Of a stretch of DNA of 64,000 nt, positions 60,521-64,000 are shown piece after piece. Each line of letters begins with the position of its first letter. Position 1 is the first letter of the stretch. This stretch comes from Microbacterium hydrocarbonoxydans (GTDB lineage Bacteria; Actinomycetota; Actinomycetes; Actinomycetales; Microbacteriaceae), in NCBI RefSeq assembly GCF_900105205.1, contig NZ_FNSQ01000005.1, forward strand, positions 2,542,001-2,606,000. The letters are read 5' to 3'. Both the position numbers and the translations under genes were made by a program. The notes under the pieces were generated by a model. The model made no database searches, had not been told where the DNA came from, and worked only from the letters and a program-made list of their open reading frames with translations.

Positions 60521-60659
60521 GCAGAAGTCCTAAAGAGTGTGGGTTTTTGTCGAGAAGCCGACGTTCCAGCCTATCGCACCCTCGCGAATCGTAGCTGAAC
60601 AGGCCCTGTCCACCTCGAGCGTCACTCGAAGCCGATCGGCGGTGCGATACCGTGACCGC

Positions 60660-61736
60660 ATGGGGGGCCAGATCTACGACACCGACCTCGCCGCTGCGCA
60701 GAATCCGTGGACGGCACCGGCTCAGCTCGCGGAGATCGCCACGCGGCGGGGAGATCTGCACGCGCTCGTCCTGAATCACCGGGCGTGCTACCCGCAGCTC
60801 CGGGAGTGGATACTCCAGGTCAACCCGGCCGCAGGAGCAGTGATGAACGTTCGACCTCTGGTGTCGGCTCCGGCTCCGCGAAGCGGGCGGGGCGGATTGT
60901 GCGCGCTCATCGGATGCGGCGGGATCGCTCTGCTGGGCTTCGCCGTCGTCATGGTCTTCGTCATCGGCGGACTGGTCGCGACCTCCCCGTCCCCTGATCC
61001 ACAGACGGACGAGGGCACCTCGAGCCGCGGAGAGTCCCTGGCAGCTTTCGATGCGGAGCGGAGCAAGTACGACGAGCTCTACGCCCAGATCGAGACCAAT
61101 CCGGTCGCTCCCCTGGTCGCCGACCTCCTGACGTTCCAGCGCTTGGAGAGGACGATCTCACAGCCCCCTGTGACCGACGCGTCGGTCGCCGATCATGCGA
61201 GCGAAGCCAGGAGCATCAGGGAAACACTCGAGCAGCGGATCGCAGACGCCGCGACGCGGCGGACCAATGCATCGGGCTCGGTCAGCGAGGCGATCGTCGA
61301 CGAAGCCGGCCAGGGATTCATCGACATCGCCTGGAACGCGGACACCGAGTGCGGGACCCCCGGAGAAGCGGATGACGGACGTGTGACGATCGGCTGCATC
61401 TCGGAGGAACCGCTGACGGTTCACCTTGCGCCTGAGGACCAGCTCGGCGGCGACACCGCCATCCGTCTGGTCGTGCTGCATGAGCTCACGCACCTCTACA
61501 TGCGCGCCGATAGCGATGCGAACGGGGCCGAGTTGGGGACATCCAGTGTCCTCGTCGAGCAGGGCTACTTCCAGGGCAGCAGCGAGGTGTTCGCCGACTG
61601 CTACGCGTTGACCTATCTGGGTATCAGGACCCTGACCTTCGACAGTCGCGACTACGGCTACGGCTACATCTGCACCGCCGAGGAGCGTCAGCTCATGCGC
61701 GAATGGGCGGCAGAAGTGCACGCGCCCATGCCGTAG
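60660..61736 (+). CDS. LRV-repeat, single-TM protein with exported HExxH metalloprotease domain
   Basis: This 358-residue protein has a cytoplasmic variant-leucine-rich-repeat (LRV) unit of about 45 residues (8-54, AAQNPWTAPAQLAEIATRR and HRACYPQLREWIL), one membrane segment (80-108) and an exported domain. That domain has VVLHELTHLYM (His274, Glu275, His278), a zincin motif, and a likely third ligand in SSEVFADCYAL (Glu309 or Asp313). Cysteines at 231, 246, 314 and 338 could form disulfides. The family is not one I can name. The ATG at 60660 is six bases after TACCGT (60648-60653). It is followed in the same direction by a CPBP-family gene, 32 bases on. Confidence 0.8.
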   Translation: MGGQIYDTDLAAAQNPWTAPAQLAEIATRRGDLHALVLNHRACYPQLREWILQVNPAAGAVMNVRPLVSAPAPRSGRGGLCALIGCGGIALLGFAVVMVFVIGGLVATSPSPDPQTDEGTSSRGESLAAFDAERSKYDELYAQIETNPVAPLVADLLTFQRLERTISQPPVTDASVADHASEARSIRETLEQRIADAATRRTNASGSVSEAIVDEAGQGFIDIAWNADTECGTPGEADDGRVTIGCISEEPLTVHLAPEDQLGGDTAIRLVVLHELTHLYMRADSDANGAELGTSSVLVEQGYFQGSSEVFADCYALTYLGIRTLTFDSRDYGYGYICTAEERQLMREWAAEVHAPMP

Positions 61737-61768
61737 TGACGCGCACTGCCGAGTACGATCGGTGTGCC

Positions 61769-62551
61769 ATGAGTCTCCTCCCGAACGCCGCGCCCTCGCG
61801 CAGCCGCCTGTGGTGGGAGATCGCGATCGTGCTGGCTCTCGGCCTCGGCCAGTCGGCCGTGTACGCGATCGTCCAGCTCGCCTACCGGCTGACCGATGAG
61901 ACGCCACTGGCCGACCAGACCGCGACGCTCAACCCCTCGCGCAGCGACCGGGAGATCTTCGACCTGATCTACCAGATCCTCTCGATCGGATTCTCACTCG
62001 TTCCGGTGCTGCTCGTGTGCTTCCTGCTCTGGCAGTCATCTCGCCCGCACCTGGGTCGCCTGGGACTCGACGGCACGCGCGTCGCATCCGATACGTGGCG
62101 AGGCGTGCTGTTGGTGCTCGCGATCGGCGTCCCCGGCCTGGGGCTGTATCTCGTCGGCCGGGCGACCGGGCTCTTCGTCGCCGTGAACCCTGCCGGCCTC
62201 GACGCCTACTGGTGGACGGTCCCCGTGCTTCTGCTGGCGGCGGCCAGGGCGTCGTTGCAGGAGGAGTTCGTCGTGCTCGGATACCTCTTCGCGCGGCTGA
62301 AGCAGCTCGGATGGGGCCCGTGGACGATCATCCTGACGACGTCGCTGCTGCGCGCGAGCTACCACCTCTATCAGGGCCCCGGTGCGTTCATCGGCAATCT
62401 CGCGATGGGGATGCTGTTCGGCTGGCTGTTCCAGCGCAGCGGACGGCTGATGCCGTTCCTCGTCGCGCACTTCCTGATCGACGCGACGGTGTTCGTCGGC
62501 TACCCCTGGGCTGCAGAGACCTGGCCCGCGCTGTTCGGGCTTCCCGGCTGA
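61769..62551 (+). CDS. CPBP family intramembrane metalloprotease
   Basis: This 260-residue integral membrane protein has about seven membrane segments and the CPBP/Abi motif 1 in SLQEEFVVLGYLFARL (the EE pair), a histidine in ASYHLYQGPGAF and the last motif AHFLIDATVF. These are the glutamate and histidine positions of Rce1-like proteases, which can cleave prenyl-type or bacteriocin-related substrates. The substrate is unknown. The ATG at 61769 follows a -10-like TACGAT (61754-61759) by nine bases. It is next to the LRV metalloprotease gene, so two membrane proteases lie in tandem. Confidence 0.9.
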   Translation: MSLLPNAAPSRSRLWWEIAIVLALGLGQSAVYAIVQLAYRLTDETPLADQTATLNPSRSDREIFDLIYQILSIGFSLVPVLLVCFLLWQSSRPHLGRLGLDGTRVASDTWRGVLLVLAIGVPGLGLYLVGRATGLFVAVNPAGLDAYWWTVPVLLLAAARASLQEEFVVLGYLFARLKQLGWGPWTIILTTSLLRASYHLYQGPGAFIGNLAMGMLFGWLFQRSGRLMPFLVAHFLIDATVFVGYPWAAETWPALFGLPG

Positions 62552-62574
62552 GGGCACCGGTCGCGCGCGTCAGT

Positions 62575-63138
62575 TCAGGTGTTCGCGATGACCACGGCCA
62601 CCGCGGCCCAGACCACGATGAGACCGAGGGCCGCGAGGGCCCGGACGTCCCAGGTGCGGCTGATCGGCGTATCCCCGGTCGTGGCGGCCTCCTGCCAGCG
62701 ATCGCGGATGTCGGTCAGGTCACGAAGCCCTGCCGGAGCCTTGGCCTCCTCGTCCCCGGAGGTGGGGCGCCGCAGCGGACGTGCCCTGGCAGGCCCGCCG
62801 TAGCAGGAGAGGTCTGAGCCGTCATCGAGGCTGAACAGCAGCTGCCAGCGCAGGTCGATGTCGCGAACCCGCGCCCAGCCGAAAGTGGTGCGACGCAGCA
62901 TGTTCTGCACCGTCGCCCCATCCGCATCGACTCGGACCATCGAGACGAAGGCGATCTCGTAGACCACCCAGAGGCCGAGCAGCACCCAGGGAGCGAGAAG
63001 GAGCATCTGCCCCCATCCCGCCCGAACGACGGCGTCGCCCAGCAGGAAGATCGCGAGCAGCGTGCAGAGAACGAGGGAGACGGGCCCGGAGGCCGCACGG
63101 AATGTCCGTGCGGCCTCCGGTCGAGGTTCGGTGCTCAC
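62575..63138 (-). CDS. PH-domain membrane protein (bacterial PH_6-like)
   Basis: This 187-residue protein has two closely spaced membrane segments (about 17-35 and 43-66), a bacterial pleckstrin-homology-like region (VRVDADGATVQNMLRRTTFGWARVRDIDLR, about 67-98) and a C-terminal hydrophobic segment (about 165-185). Proteins of this kind are typical in Actinobacteria, and their role is unknown. The start is GTG at 63138, two bases after the ABC ATPase stop, so it is co-transcribed with that gene. It converges with the CPBP gene. Confidence 0.75.
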   Translation of the reverse strand: MSTEPRPEAARTFRAASGPVSLVLCTLLAIFLLGDAVVRAGWGQMLLLAPWVLLGLWVVYEIAFVSMVRVDADGATVQNMLRRTTFGWARVRDIDLRWQLLFSLDDGSDLSCYGGPARARPLRRPTSGDEEAKAPAGLRDLTDIRDRWQEAATTGDTPISRTWDVRALAALGLIVVWAAVAVVIANT

Positions 63139-63140
63139 TC

Positions 63141-64000
63141 TCAGTGACCACCGAGGGTGATCGTCGCCCCGGGGATCGCCTTCAGGAGGCGATCGGTGTA
63201 CTCCTGCTGCGGGTTGGCGAAGATCTCGTCGACCGTGCCCTGCTCGACGATCTTGCCCTTCTCCATGACGCACACGAGGTCGCTCGATACACGGACGACC
63301 GCGAGGTCGTGTGTGATGAACAGATACGTGAGCCCGAGCTCCGACTGGAGCTCGGCCAGCAGTTGCAGCACCTGGTCCTGCACCAGCACGTCGAGCGCCG
63401 ACACGGCCTCATCGAGGACGATGATGTCGGGCTTGAGCGCGAGCGCACGGGCGATCGCCACACGCTGGCGCTGCCCGCCCGAGAGCTCGTTCGGGTAACG
63501 GGTCGCCAGCACTCGCGGCAGCGAGACCTGGTCGAGGAGTTCCTCGACCCGCTCACGCTGAGAGGCGCGGTCGCCCACCCCGTGGATCTGCAGGGGCTCG
63601 GCGATCGTGTTGCCGATGTTACGCAGCGGGTCGAGGGAGCCGTAGGGGTCCTGGAAGACCGGCTGCATGCGGCGTCGGAGGCCGAACGCCTGAGCGTTCG
63701 ACAGGTTGGACACGTCCTGCCCATCGATCTCGATCGTCCCGCTGGTCGGCTCCTCGAGCTTGAGCACCATCTTCGCGACGGTGGACTTGCCCGAACCCGA
63801 CTCGCCCACGAGAGCGAGCGTCTTGCCGCGAGGGATCGCGAACGACACATCGTCGACCGCGCGGAAGGCTTCGCTGCGGAAGCCCCCTTGGCGAATCCGG
63901 TAGTCCTTCGTGAGCCCGGCCACGCGCACGGTCGGCGGGATGTCGGCTAGGTCGTCGAGAGTCTCGATACCCCTGTCCTCCACCACGGCCTGGATCCGCT
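63141..64000 (-). CDS. peptide/nickel-type ABC transporter ATP-binding protein, C-terminal part
   Basis: This is the end (at least 286 residues) of an ABC ATPase of the oligopeptide/dipeptide type. Walker A GESGSGKST, Q-loop FQDPYGSLDPLR, signature LSGGQRQRVAIARAL, Walker B IIVLDEAVSALD and the H-loop ITHDLAVV are complete. The reading frame stays open to the window edge and no ribosome site precedes the GTG at 63986. It is therefore probably the second ATPase domain of a fused DppD-DppF-like protein. It powers uptake or export of peptides together with permeases outside the window. The PH-domain gene follows two bases later. Confidence 0.88.
   Translation of the reverse strand, partial: RIQAVVEDRGIETLDDLADIPPTVRVAGLTKDYRIRQGGFRSEAFRAVDDVSFAIPRGKTLALVGESGSGKSTVAKMVLKLEEPTSGTIEIDGQDVSNLSNAQAFGLRRRMQPVFQDPYGSLDPLRNIGNTIAEPLQIHGVGDRASQRERVEELLDQVSLPRVLATRYPNELSGGQRQRVAIARALALKPDIIVLDEAVSALDVLVQDQVLQLLAELQSELGLTYLFITHDLAVVRVSSDLVCVMEKGKIVEQGTVDEIFANPQQEYTDRLLKAIPGATITLGGH

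Noticed and set aside
1-64000. CRISPR arrays, toxin-antitoxin pairs, restriction systems, prophage or insertion-sequence remains
   Set aside because: No regularly spaced repeats, no integrase or transposase frames and no defence-type gene cluster are recognisable. Base composition is even across the window.

Overview
The window is a compact, very GC-rich stretch of actinobacterial chromosome. Protein content and gene order point to Microbacteriaceae, most likely Microbacterium or a close relative; this is inferred from family recognition, not from a search. About 56 protein genes and one tRNA fill almost all of it. The longest non-coding gap is 247 bases (47382-47628), so no gene-free stretch exceeds 300 bases. 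I see no CRISPR array, prophage, insertion sequence, integrase, rRNA or obvious defence island. The region is mostly conserved housekeeping DNA.

Left part (1-11.2 kb): the start of biotin-protein ligase (BirA, cut by the window edge), a cell-wall polymer cluster with three TagF-like CDP-glycerol glycerophosphotransferase relatives and a GT2 glycosyltransferase, an HtrA-type membrane serine protease, a PLP aminotransferase, a nitrilase-family amidohydrolase, initiator tRNA-fMet, a small membrane protein and a uridine-kinase-like ATPase.

DNA-repair block (11.2-31.5 kb): the order UPF0182, PDZ/Lon-like protease, DUF2342, cyclodehydratase-domain protein, UvrD2, NudC, AdnB, AdnA, DUF3107, ferritin-like protein, RhlE-type helicase matches the mycobacterial Rv3193c-Rv3211 neighbourhood as I recall it. 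whiB7 and mycoredoxin are missing from their usual place. adnB carries a single-base frameshift.

Middle (31.5-43.7 kb): DUF817, a PHP phosphoesterase, an EEP-family phosphatase, aminopeptidase P, an APH-like kinase, an alpha/beta hydrolase, two proline-rich membrane proteins, then an operon of an MgtE-N/CBS protein, DUF1003, Mrp and a YcxB-like protein, followed by TatB and an O-methyltransferase.

Lysine and central metabolism (43.8-52.5 kb): DUF3117, a PIG-V-like mannosyltransferase, divergent dapE and dapD, a second DEAD-box helicase, an SRPBCC protein, citrate synthase, dapC and the 7Fe ferredoxin fdxA. dapD, dapC and dapE are three steps of the succinylase route to meso-diaminopimelate and lysine.

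Right part (52.5-64 kb): the AzlCD branched-chain amino-acid exporter with a divergent XRE-cupin regulator, a 14-TM MFS transporter, glutaminase (frameshifted), a secreted lytic transglycosylase, TypA/BipA, an LRV-repeat membrane metalloprotease, a CPBP protease, a PH-domain protein and the end of a peptide-type ABC ATPase.

Two signals stand out. About twenty genes have a -10-like hexamer ending exactly 6 or 7 bases before the start codon, so leaderless mRNAs seem to be the normal mode here; the pattern also fixes many starts. In one case (5641-5687) that -10 sits in the loop of a perfect 20-bp hairpin between two co-directional genes, a nested terminator and promoter. The two frameshifts (adnB, glsA) both fall in a GGGGAG context and are both repaired by one extra G, so they are probably sequencing errors, less likely slippery sites. 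I found no clear candidate for a wholly new multi-gene system.
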